A stretch of 64,000 nucleotides of DNA from Alviniconcha marisindica (GCA_018857735.1 JABMCL010000954.1:346001-410000), one strand, 5' to 3'. Shown: positions 37,891-60,429, numbered from the stretch's first letter. The notes: a model not told the origin generated them from the sequence alone. A program made the numbers and translations.

Positions 37891-39689
37891 GGTAATTGAA
37901 GCTACGGTGAGGGTGTGGTTTGAATTTGAGAGAGATTTCTTCTGCACCTTGTCTTTCACCTCCTGCTTCTTGCGTTCGGTGTGGGAGATAGAGTGTATGT
38001 CTGTGTGTGTGGGCGTGTGTGTGTGAGTGTAAACAATGTTTGCTTCTCTTCTTTGCAGGATTTATCAGTGACCGTTTGTAATTGCAACTTTTTTATACAG
38101 TGTTAATCATTAAACCTTGTTTCCTGCCATCCAGAAACGCAAATGCAATCCACAGGAAAAGTCAAGTGAGTAGAACACGTTTTTTTTCTGGACCAGGGAG
38201 CAGTCTTTTTGCATTTGCATATATATGGGATCTTCATGCAGTGACATGAATTTTGAGAAAGTTATTTTGCTTTCTTTCTTGATGCTTTACGTCCACGGAG
38301 GCGAGATGGCCTATTATTTTGCTGGGGAGGGTGATTTAAAAAGGAAGGAAACAACTGATCTGCTGATACAGTTTTCATATATATATATATATATTGCAGA
38401 GCAATACTCGGAAGTAATGGCTATAGCTTGAGGATTCCTTTGTGGACTGCAGGAAATGTAGCTGTATGCAAAACACGCATATATCTGACACGAGGAGGGA
38501 TGTTTTTATCAATGGAAGCCAGTGTAAATCTGACAGTGCTCCAGCAAAGGGTCAACGTCGTGGTCGATGTTATGAAGAAGACTGGTGCCATTGCAAAGTC
38601 AGATCAGTTTTGTCATTCATACAGAAAATCGATTGCTTCAGAACAAAGTGCAGCTGTCACCTACTTTTTGTTGCATCATTTAAAAAAAAAAAACACAGGT
38701 GAAACTGTTGTTTTTCTTTGTTGTTGTTGTGCAAAATGTTCTATCAAGCCACATGACTTGTTCATCGATGATAGCAAATGATTCGGAGTTGTCAAAGCAT
38801 CAAAAATGAACTCAAAAGGTGTCTAGTCTTTCACGTCACACACAGAATACCAGGAAGCTCTCAGTAAGTAGTGGAGTAAGTAGTAAGTTTAGTTGTTGTT
38901 GTGTGTGTGTGTGGGTTTTTTTTGTGTGTGTGTGTGTGTGTGTGTAGAATAATGATTTTACAGGAAAGAAATTGGGCTACCCCGACTCGAACAGGCAGGC
39001 AGAAAGACAAGCATAAAGCGAACAAGCAGGCAGACAAATTCACGAAGCACTACTTGACAATTGAGGCTTAGGCTTTATTTTCATTTATCAGCGCATTGAC
39101 ACATAGCAGTACACTGCTGTCGAAATTATCACAGGAGATTCAAACGAAAGCATCAATTCATAACAAAGCTGTACATTCATAACCGAAGCTTTTCCGCGTG
39201 TTGAGGACAATTATCGTGGGGTTTTGTTTCAGTACGCGAGAGAACCTTACGTGACCCAAGCTTACAATGCACTTGTGTTCTCACTTATAATTAATCTCCC
39301 AATATTTTAAGACCAAAATAAAGTTAGAAATTGTATTGTCAATTCTAAAATGGGTTGATAATAATAATGGACATTTCTAAAACGCCTACTCTGCGGATAA
39401 AAGCGCTGAACAATAATACAAACACACATAACGTACATGGAGATAGAGACTGTTATCAGTTTAACAAACAGCTGGCACACATAATGTACACATCAACACA
39501 GGTTCAAACATAACTGACCATTGTACAGATAGACAGATGATTCATTTTTAACGCCCAGTCAACCTTGACGGTTACATCGGGGTGATTCCAAAAACAGGAC
39601 CCCCTCGTCATCTGTCACTGCCAGGGTCATTGAAAGGTGAAAATAATTCTCAAACCGCGCAAAGTTCGTGTGCTATATGTAGGAAGTGA

Positions 39690-40095
39690 CATCACGCATT
39701 TAGCAAGATGGCTTCGCCCATTTACATCACGCATTTAGCAAGATGGCTTCGCCCGTTTACTTAGACAAACGGCGTAAACAACATAATGTCCGTTCGACCT
39801 CTAGCTCGCTTTTTAGCCAGATACTTCGGCCCACATAGACAAGCGAAGTAAACAAAATAACACGTGTTCGACCGCTCTCTTTTTAACCAGAAAGCTCCGC
39901 CCACTTAAACATGCGGAGTAAACAACATGACGTGTGATCGACCTCTCGCTTTTTAACCAGAAAGCTCCACCCACTTAGACAAGCGGTGTAAACAATATGA
40001 CGTGTTCGACCTCTCGCTTTTTAACCAGAAAGCTCCACCCACTTAGACATGCGGAGTAAACAACATGACGTGTGATCGACCTCTGGCTTATTAGC
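39690..40095. repeat. Minisatellite, 66-71-bp unit, about five copies
   Basis: The unit carries GCTTTTTAACCAGAAAGCTC, CCCACTTAGACA and GTAAACAACATGACGTGT. The first copies are diverged and the last three are close. Confidence 0.85.
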
Positions 40096-40599
40096 GAACA
40101 CAACGTGTGTTTATTCGAACCCAAATTTCGACCTGGCGCAGACCCAAGGCGCTTGGTCACAGTTTTCGAAAACGGCACGGGCACCTGCTTTATCAGCGTA
40201 ACGATGGTAGTAACTTTGGACAGTTAGTTCATCAGTTGTTTAGTTGGTGCTTTGAGTCTAGTCAACCACACAGGGTTATATTTCGGACAGCCTGCGGGTT
40301 TGTCTGAAGGACGTGTGTTTGCACCCAAGCGCTGACTGGCTTAGAGCCACACGCCGAGCATCGCTTTCCGGCACCTTCCTCTAAACTTCCTCCACCGACG
40401 CGGTCAGCGCCCGCCGAAAGGTTTGGGTACTAATCACACTTCGAGCATCGCTTTCCGGCACCTTCCTCCAAACTCTGCCAGATTTGGTTAGGCCACTGAA
40501 GGGGCACTCTTTATCTCCGCGCAGCTTTCCACCGACGCGGTCAGCGCCCTCCGAAAGGTTTGGGTACTAATCAAACTCCAAGCACTGGGTTACGAGTTC

Positions 40600-41290
40600 C
40601 TTCAAGGAAGGTGCCGGAAAGCGGTGCTCGGAGTGTGGGTACTAATATGACTGTAGAAGCAACGTAGTGCCCAAGCACGCACGTAAACATGAGGCGCATC
40701 CACACCGGGTAAAAAAAACAGTTCCGTCTCGATTCAAACGATTTTGTTTTTATTTGAGCTGGCGTAAGCAACATGGTCAGTTATAAAACAAACGTCTGAT
40801 ATAATCTGAGTTGTTTGTAACAAACTTACTACTGTTTGAGCACCAATTTAAAAACAAACAAAAAAAAAACCTGCTCGTTAGCTGACAGTTTCTGGACCCT
40901 GTGGCGTAACTAAATACGGCAGTGGTTGAAGGAAGGATGTTGTAAACCAGTGCTTGGAGTCTGGGTACTAATATGACTGTCACAGTGGAAACAGCCTAGC
41001 GCCCAAGCACCCACGTAAACACGAGACGCATCCACCCCGGGTAAAAAGAGAAAAGAAAAAAGAGTTGTCTCGATTCAAACGATTGTGGTTTTATTTTTGC
41101 TGGTGTAAACTTTGCTGGCGGCTGTAAATGCCACGCCTTGTTTTATTTGAGTTGTTTGTAACAAACTTACTACTGTTTGAGCACCAACGAAAAACTGCTC
41201 GTTAGTTGACAGTTTTTAGGAACCTATGATGTAATAAATACGGCAGTGGTGGAAGGAAGGATGTCGTAAACCAGTGCTTGGAGTTTGGTT
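40600..41290. repeat. Two-copy tandem duplication, about 327-bp period
   Basis: ACTAATATGACTGT (40641 and 40968), GTTTGTAACAAACTTACTAC and AGTGCTTGGAGT recur at the same offset, with about 10-15% divergence. Confidence 0.8.
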
Positions 41291-42426
41291 TAAAGCTCCT
41301 CTGTTATGTCATTTACAGGATGGCGCGAGACAATAGCTCAACGGAAGGAAGGAAACGACTTGCATGCATCACACTGACACGGCTCGCTCCCCGTCGCTCT
41401 CTGGACGGGCATCAACCATGTCCAAACACTGCATTCGGTAGACTCAGACTAATAAAGACGCATTCATTCATATCAACAAACAGCTGTACATGAAAACAGT
41501 GATGAGAAAGAAAAAACAACAATAACAACCACAAAAAAACAGCGAAAAACACACTATTAACATCACCGTCAGGATCGTCGTGGTTACCGTCAAGCAAGCA
41601 TTGTTGCCACTACGTCAACAGAAGATTATTATTTTTCAAAACCTCGCCTTCTGGTCAACTCGCTAAAGCATTCCCCTAGCTGAGTAAAGAAAAATCAGTG
41701 AATAGCAGCATTTTAAGGTGGACATTACACTCACCTTTAATAATTGCCTAACTTCATCGAGAACTTTGTTCGATTGTGTCAAATACAGTGTGAACAGTAA
41801 GTACAGACCAAAACACATAATAACTATGTCAAGGCCAAGCATTCGCGTAGCATTCTACATACAGAAAGTTAATTCCGAGTCTTCTCTGGGATTTCACCTC
41901 TGTGTCTCCTTACATACTGGACTTCTATACATTCGCTGGTTATCGTTACATTATAATGTAGGCAGGCCTATCTCTATGTTTCTACAAATAAACTTCGTCT
42001 TTTCTGGAGCGCGGGAGGGGGCTGGAGGGAGGGGGGGGGGGAGGGGTAAATTCTCAAGCCGAAAAAGCAACTGAGAACTTTGTTCAGACTTACAGTTCAA
42101 AAAAGTCATCGTGGTTTGGTATGTTAATTAACCCCTTCACTGCCATGACGTCACTTGAAAACGACCAATAATTGTGCGAAATTTGAAACCCTTAAGCCTT
42201 TGTGTTTTCCTTTTCGCACTGGCATGTGAAAGGATTTTCATCAAAACGCGTAGCATTGAAATTAGATGGGTTGTAGGACCGGAAAATATACTGTTTGCAG
42301 GTGCCACCGTGCATCTTTCAACCGGCGGAAATTTTGCAGGCTGGGGCAGTGAAGGGGTTAATACAGAATACTGTCCTTTTACCGTCGATCGTCATAAGTT
42401 CATGAGCGTGTTTTTCTCCTCTAATG

Positions 42427-42450
42427 TTTTTATTTTTATTTTTTATTTTT
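42427..42450 (-). terminator. Cluster of AATAAA signals for the QREP-like gene
   Basis: On the minus strand AATAAA occurs repeatedly within about 45-70 nt of the stop codon, enough for a short 3' UTR. Confidence 0.5.
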
Positions 42451-42493
42451 AAATGTATATAATCTTCATCTGCACTCATCTGCCTCAAGGCTG

Positions 42494-51705
<9,212 letters not shown>

Positions 51706-52240
51706 GCCGATGACGTAAGAATCGCCGGGAAAGCCTCCCAGCTCGCTTTGGACACAGAGACGGTTTTCAGATCCGGAACTGAAGCTGATGGGTCCGAAGT
51801 CTGTCTTCGCTACAATTATGTTATACGTTTACACAAAGCAATTCTCGCAGTCAGATAACTATTTACACTTCCAACGAGTGTTGTTCAGGTAAACGTAAGA
51901 CCAAACCAAAAAAAAAAGCTTTTTTGTTTTCAAACTGTGTCATCAACGGACGAGCAACAGCTGGGAGACGATTCTCAGGCTCTCGGAGTGAACTCATCCA
52001 ATACGAAGACCGCTATAAAACCACGCTTCTCGAAATTAAACAGATTCGCACTGGCAACGGTGTGAAACGGCAGCAAATCCAAGAGGTTTATTACGTGTAG
52101 AGCACACAGACTTAGGGTATCGACCGTCCAAGTCAGGCTGCGAACTGTATTTATAGAGAGCTAGTCACGTGCTCCGTAGCGGCTCTTCAGAAGCTGAAGG
52201 ATCGAATACAAAGGGCTGTTGATCTCACTGTACACATGAC
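51706..52240 (-). promoter_or_regulatory. Upstream region of the QREP-like gene
   Basis: Unique sequence before the repeat block. A minus-strand TATAAA lies at 52150-52155, 445 nt from the ATG, far unless the 5' UTR is long or spliced. No other clear element was seen. Confidence 0.25.
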
Positions 52241-52259
52241 GGGCAGGCGGTCTGCTAGT

Positions 52260-53600
52260 GATAAAGCTTTGGCCCAGACAGGGCGGCGGGCGGGAAAGGG
52301 GGGTGGAGGGAGGGGTAGGGGGGGTAGGCAGAAGTCCGACTAGGGAAGATAAAGGGGGGACGGGGGGGGGGGGGGGTGAAGGGGGGGGGGGGCGGGGAAG
52401 GAAGAAGTCTGGCTAAAGGTGAATGAAAAGGGGTGGCGGAGGGGGGGAGGGGGGTGAGGGGGGGGGGGGCGGGAGGAAGGAAGAAGTCTGGCTAAAGGTG
52501 AATGAAAAGGGGTGGCGGAGGGGGGGGGGGGAGGGGGGGAGGGGGGGGCGGGGGAAGGAAGAAGTCTGGCTAAAGGTGAATGAAAAGGGGGTGGCGGAGG
52601 GGGGGGGGAGGGGGGGTGAGGGGGGGGGAAGGAAGAAGTCTGGCTAAAGGTGAATGAAAAGGGTGATGCTTGGGGGTGGTGGGGGGGGTGGGGGTTAGGA
52701 GGGGGGTGGCAGGGGAAAGGAGAGGGGGTAGGCAGAAGTCCGACTAAAGGTGAATAAAAAGGGGTGGGGTGGCAGGGGAAGGGGGTAGGCAGAAGTCTGA
52801 CAAGGTGAATGAAAAGGGGTGCGGTCGGGGTGGGGGGAGGGGCGGGGGGGGGGGGGGCGGGGGGGATAGGGGGAAGGGGGGGGAGTAGGCAGAAGTCTGA
52901 CAAGGTGAATGAAAAGGGGTGGGGCGGGGGGGGGGAGTGAGGGGTGGGGTGGCTGGTCGAAGGGGGTAGGCAGAAGTCTGACAAGGTGAATGAAAAGGGG
53001 TGGGGTAGGAGGGGCGGGGTGGGGGGTGGGGGATGTAGGCAGAAGTCTTCTGGTTTCCGTGGACGTAAACAATTATTGAACCGTGCTTCGGCATTGGTCA
53101 CAACTTGTCCCTAATATGTCAACTGACATCTGAGGACATTAAGAAACACTTCAGGTGAATGAAAAGGGGTGGGGCACGAGGGGGCGGGGTAGGGTGGGGG
53201 ATGTAGGCAGAAGTCTGACAAGGTGAATTAAAAGGGGTGGGGTAGGAGGGGGCGGGGTTGGGTGGGGGAAGGGGGAAGGAGGTAGGTGGATGTCTGACAA
53301 GGTGAATGCAAAGGGGTGGAGCGTGGAGAGGGGGTGGGGTGGCGGGGGAAGGGGGAAGGGGGTAGGCAGATGTCTGACAAGGTGAATGGAAAGGGGTAGG
53401 TGTGTAGGACGAAGGGAAGGGCAATGGGGAGGGTCGTAGCGAAGAGGTGAGACATGGTGAAAGAAAAGGGAGGGGTGGGGGTGGGGGGGGAAGGTCGAGG
53501 GAGGGAGGGGGAGGGAGGGGGCAGAGAGAGGGAGGTAGGTGGGTGTTCGGGGGCCGGGGGGAGGGGGGGGGGGGGGGGGGTCGTGGAGAGGTCGCAGTGG
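52260..53600. repeat. G-rich minisatellite, unit about 65-75 bp
   Basis: AGAAGTCTGACAAGGTGAATGAAAAGGGGTGG-type units (TCTGACAAGGTGAATG, TCTGGCTAAAGGTGAATG) alternate with long G runs, more than a dozen copies. A SINE B fragment interrupts it at 53047-53153. Confidence 0.92.
53047..53153 (+). mobile_element. SINE family B, 3' part
   Basis: CTTCTGGTTTCCGTGGACGT through GAGGACATTAAG, embedded in the G-rich array. Confidence 0.8.
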
Positions 53601-53831
53601 ACATTTGTGACCAGGTGACAGAAATCGGGAAGAGGTCACAGTAAACTGCGCGTCGTTGAAAGCAGAAACACCAATGGAAGTCTGGAGACACATTCGTGAA
53701 AGGCGGCGGGGTCTTCGATGACGACGACAAGAATAAAGAAGAAAAGGCGGAGGTGCGCGGGAGGGGTGGGGGGTGGGTGTGTGTGTGTGTGTGGGGGGGG
53801 GGCAACGAGAAACAGATGATGCGATGATTAC

Positions 53832-53833
<2 letters not shown>

Positions 53834-53871
<38 letters not shown>

Positions 53872-53873
53872 AT
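53834..53873. repeat. (GAC)n/(GGC)n trinucleotide repeat
   Basis: About 9 GAC units followed by GGC units. Confidence 0.9.
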
Positions 53874-54212
53874 GAAAATGGCTGTTATGATTGATCAAAC
53901 ATGTGATTTTAGTACACAATTTTATCTAAACTTAGCTTCCATGATTTTCTTCTTCTAAAAATGTCCTTCGTTTTTCTCAGACGCTTAGAATTATTTTAGC
54001 ATCATTTGCTCCATTTCTTAATATCGATAATGACGACGATCACACACACACACACACACACACAAATGAAGATGAACGGACCACGGTCTAAATTAGGACA
54101 CGGAAGACATTTTCTGGCATTATTGTGACCTTCTGGCATTATTGTGACCTTCTCCGGGCTTTAAAGGAAAAACAATAAATTGTCAGCACTAAGGTTATCC
54201 AGCCACATCAGA

Positions 54213-54387
54213 GTTCAGGAGCTGTGTGAAAGTCGAGGTGGCCGTCCTGGGCTCCCCGTCCTAACGAGCCCAATGGTTTCTGTGGACGCAAAGCAACATT
54301 GAACCATGCTTACGCATTGGTCAGTTTGTCCCGAATAGGTCAGCTGACATCCGAGGACATTAAGCTCTTCATCATCATCATCATCAT
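54213..54387 (+). mobile_element. SINE family B copy
   Basis: Full-length unit from GTTCAGGAGCTGTGTGAAAG to a CATCATCATC tail. No clear target duplication. Confidence 0.82.
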
Positions 54388-54534
54388 TCTCAGGCCACAT
54401 AATTAAGGGACCTGAATTTCTGCGTCCGCAGTATCCCACTGCGGGGGGCACCAGAAGGTCAAGCTTATGATAACCTTCGTTTTGCGTCATAAACCCAAAC
54501 CCATCCTTCTTTCTGTGTCTCCTTTCTCACTCTG

Positions 54535-54855
54535 TAAGTAAACATGGTGCTTAACGTCCACAGAAACCGTACGGCTTATTAGGGACGGGGAGAAGGGGGG
54601 AAGGGGGTATGGAGGTGGGGGGAGAGGGAGATTATATACCTATTGCTACACTGCCACCATCAGAATGACTCCTGCATTAAGATGGGCAGCGATGAGAGCC
54701 ATTTTAATGTTTCGGTAGGAAGTGATGGACAAAGTCACAAGACAGTGTCCACAAACCACAACCTTTTTGAAGAGAAAGGAGAGCCGAAGCGGTATCGAAC
54801 CGAGGTCCTTCCGCTTACCAGCCTAACGCCTTACCGCTAGGCCAAACCGGCTCAG
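54535..54855 (-). mobile_element. tRNA-derived SINE family A with 14-bp target-site duplication
   Basis: The minus strand starts GAGCCGGTTTGGCCTAGCGG (A-box-like) and has GGTTCGATACC (B box) in a tRNA-like head of about 75 nt, then a unique body and a 3' end GTGGACGTTAAGCACCATG. It is flanked by perfect CCTTTCTCACTCTG at 54521-54534 and 54856-54869. Confidence 0.9.
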
Positions 54856-55288
54856 CCTTTCTCACTCTGAAAAGGATGTCCTTATACCGTAACCGAGGCT
54901 TATTCTAATTTCAAGACAGACACTTCTGTGTCCAAGCCTCTAGCTGTCCCCTTATCTAAGGGGCAGTCAGTGAATGATCTTTCCTGTTGTCGAACACATC
55001 GTTATCATCGTCTCTCGCCTTGCCATTGACGCCAATGACACAGATATGATGTCATCGCTGCCGAGGCGAGCCTTTGTGAGTCACCTCAGGCGCGATAACT
55101 CCTGGCTGTTAAGGGAGATAACTTTTTAACCTCTTGCAATAGAGTCAGGTGCATGGCACCTTTCGCACGGGGCGAGTATCTCGCGCGGCACACGTGACGA
55201 AAATCTTACTTAGTTGTACTTGAGTTGGTTAGTCTAGGATCCGGTAAATCGACAGCGTCGTCCAGTTGCTGGGACACTCAGTAGTTGG

Positions 55289-55462
55289 TGCGATGCGATC
55301 ACTTGGATACATACGTTACACGGGTCATATACTTGATCAATGCGATCACTGAGAGACACACGTATACTGGGTATATACTTGATCCATGCAATCGCTGAGA
55401 GACACACGCATACTGGGTATATACTTGATCCATGCAATCGCTGAGAGACATATGTTATACGG
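55289..55462. repeat. Minisatellite, about 53-bp unit, three to four copies
   Basis: TATACTTGATCCATGCAATC and GCTGAGAGACACACG recur in order. Confidence 0.85.
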
Positions 55463-55636
55463 CGAAGAAAAGAGAGTATGGCCATGCAGGTAGGAAACGT
55501 GGGCAAATAAAAGTACCAATCGTAGGTGTTGGGTAGTGACGAGAAAAAAGGACAGATAGATACTCGTACATATACTATAGATAGATTATACCTAGACAGA
55601 AAGCTAGAAAGGTAAGTAGACAGATAAACAGAGAGG

Positions 55637-56197
<561 letters not shown>

Positions 56198-56331
56198 GCT
56201 GTTAGACTTTAACGCCGAGTGGTCTCAGGAAGCGAGAAGCAGGAGGTAGGGGAAAGAGGGAAGCTATACCCACGGACCTATAGTATATATAGGTCCATGG
56301 CTATACCTACCGGGGATTACATAGTTCAGGA

Positions 56332-56501
56332 GCTGTGTGAGAGTCGAGGTGGCCGTCCTGAGCTGTCCGTCCTAACGAGCCTTCTGGTTTCCGTGGACGT
56401 AAAGAATTATTGAACCGTGCTTAGGCATTGGTCACAACTTGTCCCTAATATGTCAACTGACACCTGACGACATTAAGCATCACTTCATCATCATCATCAT
56501 C
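56332..56501 (+). mobile_element. SINE family B copy, upstream neighbour of a family A insert
   Basis: Full-length unit ending in CATCATCATCATC, directly before the family A target duplication. Confidence 0.85.
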
Positions 56502-56512
56502 ACCTACCGGTC

Positions 56513-56856
56513 TGTGAGCCGGTTTGGCCTAGCGGCGGTAAGGCGTTAGGCTGGTAAGCGGAAGGACCTCGGTTCGATACCGCTTCGGCTCTCCTTTCTC
56601 TTCAAAAAGGTTGTGGTTTATGGACACTGTCCTGTGACTTTGTCCATCACTTCCTGCTGAAACATTAAAATGGCTCTCATCGCTGCCCATCTTAATGCAG
56701 GAATCATTCTGGTGGTGACAGTGTAGCGATAGGTACATAATCTCCCTCTCCCCCTATCTCCCGCCCTCAACCCCCCCCCCCCCCCAGCCTCACTTCTCTC
56801 CGTCCCTAATAAGCCATATGGTTTCTGTGGACGTTAAGCACCATGTTTACTTACTT
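56513..56856 (+). mobile_element. tRNA-derived SINE family A with 11-bp target-site duplication
   Basis: Same element as at 54535, sense orientation. tRNA-like head at about 56516-56593 with TGGCCTAGCGG and GGTTCGATACC. It is flanked by perfect ACCTACCGGTC at 56502-56512 and 56857-56867. The body holds a C-rich run. Confidence 0.9.
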
Positions 56857-56870
56857 ACCTACCGGTCATA

Positions 56871-57047
56871 GTTCAGGAGCTGTGTGAGAGTCGAGGCGGC
56901 CGTCCTGGGCTGTCCGTCCTAACGAGCCTTCTGGTTTCCGTGGACGTAAAGCTATATTGAACCATGCTTCGGCATTGGTCACAGCTTGTCCCTAATATGT
57001 CAGCCGACATCTGAGGACATTAAGCATCACTTCATCATCATCATCAC
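56871..57047 (+). mobile_element. SINE family B copy, downstream neighbour
   Basis: Full-length unit from GTTCAGGAGCTGTGTGAGAG to a CATCATCATC tail. Confidence 0.85.
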
Positions 57048-57285
57048 CTTCCTCCAAGGAAGGATGTCGTAAACCAGTGCTTGCAATTTGACCGCTACGC
57101 TGTCACCACCACCAGAATGATTTCTGCATTCAGATGGGCAACGATGTAAATCACGTTAATGTTTCATTAATTGGAAGGGCGGGAGATGGAAGGGGGTGGG
57201 GAGGTGGGGGTGGGGGTGGGGGGAGACGAAATCAAAAACAGTGTCAAAAAAAAAAAAAAAAAATTTTTTTGGAAGAGCAAGATGT

Positions 57286-57286
57286 G

Positions 57287-57319
<33 letters not shown>

Positions 57320-57323
57320 GTGT

Positions 57324-57365
<42 letters not shown>

Positions 57366-57412
57366 GTGGTGTGTGGGGTGTGTGTGGGGTGTGTGTGTGT
57401 GTGTGTTGTGTG
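57286..57412. repeat. (GT)n microsatellite
   Basis: GT repeats with GG interruptions, next to poly-A and poly-T runs. Confidence 0.9.
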
Positions 57413-57844
57413 TTTTTTTTTTGGGGGGTTTTTTGTTTTTTCAATCCCCCCAAAAGGGCTTCTTGCCTCCTCCTTTCCCCCCCTCTCTCCCCTCTCTCCT
57501 CCCCTCTTCCTCCTTTCCTCTCTCTCTCTCCTTTTCCCTCTCTCCTCTCTCCTCTCTTTTTGTGTGTGTGGTGTTGGGGTGGTGTGTGTGTGTGTGGTGG
57601 GGTGTGTGTGTTGTGTGTCTGCCCTTTTTTGTCTGTCTGCCCTGTCTGCCCTTCTTTCTGTCTTTTTCTGTGGACTCTCCCCTGTCTTGGCCTTTAAACG
57701 GTTACCCTGTTCGTCTGTTTGACGATAAACCCTCCTCGCCCTTTTAAAAGGAAGATCGTCAAAACGTTTCCTCTTTCCACCCTTTTTTTTCCCCCCCCTC
57801 CGGGCGATCATGGGGGTGACTCTTTGGCTTTCTACCCCCCGGTA

Positions 57845-58140
57845 GTGTCTCAAGTTTCCTCGATGTCTTTGGCTTTGTGCCCACAGGTAGGGGTCTCAAG
57901 CCCCTCGATGCCCTTTGGGCTTTGTCCCCACAGGTAGTGTCTCAAGCCCCTTCCCCCCAAACCAACTTCGATTTTTTTGGCCCACAGGTAGGGGTCTCAA
58001 GCTCCTCGATGTCCTGGGTTTTGGGTGCCCCGGGTAGTGTCTCAAGCTCCTCAAACCCCCGGGGCTTTGTGCCCACAGGTAGTGTCTCAAGCTCCTCGAT
58101 GTCCTGGGTTTTTGGGCCCCAAAAGGTAGCGTCTCAAGCT
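57845..58140. repeat. 46-bp minisatellite, seven copies
   Basis: GTCTCAAGCTCCTCGATGTC begins copies at 57847, 57893, 57939, 57993, 58039, 58084 and 58131. Most contain CCCACAGGTAG. Confidence 0.88.
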
Positions 58141-58904
58141 CCTCAACACTTCAGCTCGCAAAACCGATCATTCTTGGGTTGTTTTGGGTTGTTTTTTCAT
58201 AAAAAGGAACGGGCAGGCTCCCCGGGCGGGGGTCCCGCGGGAAAAAAAACCTACACGCACCAGGGCAGTACCGACCCAACCCTGGGCCTTTCCCTTTATC
58301 CCCCTTGACCGTCGCTGTCGTGGAGATCGCGGTCTTATAAACAGCTTCCCCCCTTAAATCTTTAACCTAAACAAAGCTGACATAGCACAACTTCCGCCCG
58401 CTCCGCTAGCCCCATTGACGTCATGGACCCCCCGTGACGCCCATTGCTACAAAGTAGGGCGCCGGGGGCTGTCCGCGGGGGGAGTTTTTAGTGCCCCCCC
58501 TTGTTTTTTTAAGAGGGGAGGGGTATCTGCCCCCCCCCCCCCCCACCCCCCTAGCCTGAAGAGTCGTTTTTTTGTGTTTCGAGAGGAAATCGGGGAAAGG
58601 ATTTCCTCCCCCGGTTCCCGAATTGAGCTCCCATTGTACATCTCGGTCTTCTGTGGTTTGTTCCAATGGATTGCCCGTCTAGAAATAGGGTGGCCCTTTT
58701 GGGTGAGGGAGGGAAAGGGGGAGGGCCCGGAGTTGGGGGGGAGAGAGAGGGAGTGTGTGTGTGTGGGGGGGGGGGGGGGGGGGGGGGGGTCGGAGGTTAC
58801 CTCAGCGTGCGTGTCTGACCTTAATGATGCGTAAAGGGTTTTTGTGTTAAAAAAATTCCCCCCCCTTTTTAGGGGTTTATGTGGGGCGTGCTTTCCCTTC
58901 GGGG

Positions 58905-58985
58905 CGTTGCGTGCGTGTGTATGTGTGTGCGTGTGTGTGTGGGGTGGGGGGTGTGTGTGTGGTGTGGTGTGTTTGTGTGTGTTTG

Positions 58986-59022
<37 letters not shown>

Positions 59023-59400
59023 GGGGTGGGGTGGTGGGGGTTGGCGTGCGGGGCGGGTGCGTGGTCGTGCGTGCGTGCGTGGGGTGCGTTTCGTGGGTGG
59101 TGTGTGTGTGTGTGTGTGTGTGTGTTGTGTGTGTGTGTTGTGGTTTTGTTTTTGTTTTTGTTTTCCTGTCTTGGTTTTGTTTTGTTCCCGTGTGGGGCTG
59201 TGTGTGTTTGTGGTTTTTGTTGTTTGTTGTTTATTTTTTTTGGGGGGGTGGTGGGGGGGGGATGGTGATTTAGGAGGGGGGGGGGGGTGTTTTGGGGTGT
59301 GTTGTGTGTGTGTGTGTGTTTGTTGTGTGTGTGTGTGTGTGTTTTGTGGTGTGTGTGTGTTTTGTGTTTTGTGTGTGTTTGTTTGTGTGTGTGGTGGGGA
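58905..59400. repeat. Imperfect GT-rich block
   Basis: Half a kilobase of GT with frequent GG, TT and GC substitutions. Confidence 0.9.
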
Positions 59401-59405
59401 AAAAA

Positions 59406-59975
59406 TACACACCCCACACCCCCACCACCACCCCCACCACCACCCACGAGGAGAAACACGCAAAGCCCGCACGCACGCCCACCCCACACCACCACCCCAC
59501 GCAAACCAAAGGGACGCACGCACGCACCACGCACCCAAACACACACACACACCCACACCACACACACCCCCACACACACACACACACAACACAACACCCC
59601 ACAACCACAAAAAACACACCACACACACACCCCACACCCCCACCACAAACACACAAAACCCACACACACACCCACACAACACACACCCCACAACACACAC
59701 ACACACACACACCACACACACACACACACCAACCACCCACCACCACACACAAAACACACACACACACCCCCACACACACCCCACACACACACACCCCCAC
59801 CACCCACAACCAACACACACAACACACACACACACAAACCACACTACACACACACCACACACACAAAACCCCCCACACACACACACACAAAACCACACCA
59901 CACACAAAACCACACACACACACACACACCCCACAACACACACCCACACCCCAAAAACACACACAAACACCACAT
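59406..59975. repeat. Imperfect CA-rich block, inverted relative to the preceding GT block
   Basis: The strand composition flips from GT to CA within about 10 bp. Confidence 0.9.
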
Positions 59976-60288
59976 TGTGTTTTGGGCACCGTATGGGGGC
60001 CCAAAAAAAAAGGGGCCCGTGAAAATTTAGGGGAAATTAAATGTCGCACCGTTTAACTTTCAAAATAAAACCTTCCCGGGATTTCACGTTTGGATTTAAA
60101 AAGTGCCCCCCACTGGGACCTTTACGTCAGTCCAAAATTATTTCCTGGGAAGCTGACTTGTTTTTAAAGTTTAATAAACCACCAAAAACGAAAATTCACA
60201 AAAGTACTGTTGAACAAAACCGTGCCCCTTATCAATCCTCAGTCATATTTTATGTTTTTTTCCCGTTTACAAAACGAGGGGGATATTA

Positions 60289-60392
60289 AACCACACACAC
60301 AAAAACACCCACAAACCACACACCCACACACACACACACACACCACACACACACACCACCCCACCCACACCACACCCACACACACACACCCC

Positions 60393-60429
<37 letters not shown>

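Larger units (their letters stand above)
36955..42493. other. CAPZA 3' region and intergenic DNA
   Basis: After the likely CAPZA 3' UTR I see no supportable gene. It contains a 66-71-bp tandem array (39690-40095), a two-copy 327-bp duplication (about 40600-41290), partial interspersed repeats (CAACCACACAGGGTTA at 40264) and a G-rich patch at 42008-42046. Confidence 0.5.

Noticed and set aside
52012..52020. Plus-strand TATAAAA as a promoter
   Set aside because: No gene follows on the plus strand; the only nearby gene is on the minus strand.
56516..56593. Possible functional tRNA gene
   Set aside because: A and B boxes are present, but it is the head of a SINE with target duplications, has an extra base in the D region, and the T arm pairs poorly.
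58447..60056. Frames up to 508 codons rich in Cys-Val or Thr-His
   Set aside because: Translations of GT/CA dinucleotide repeats; every frame of such repeats is open.
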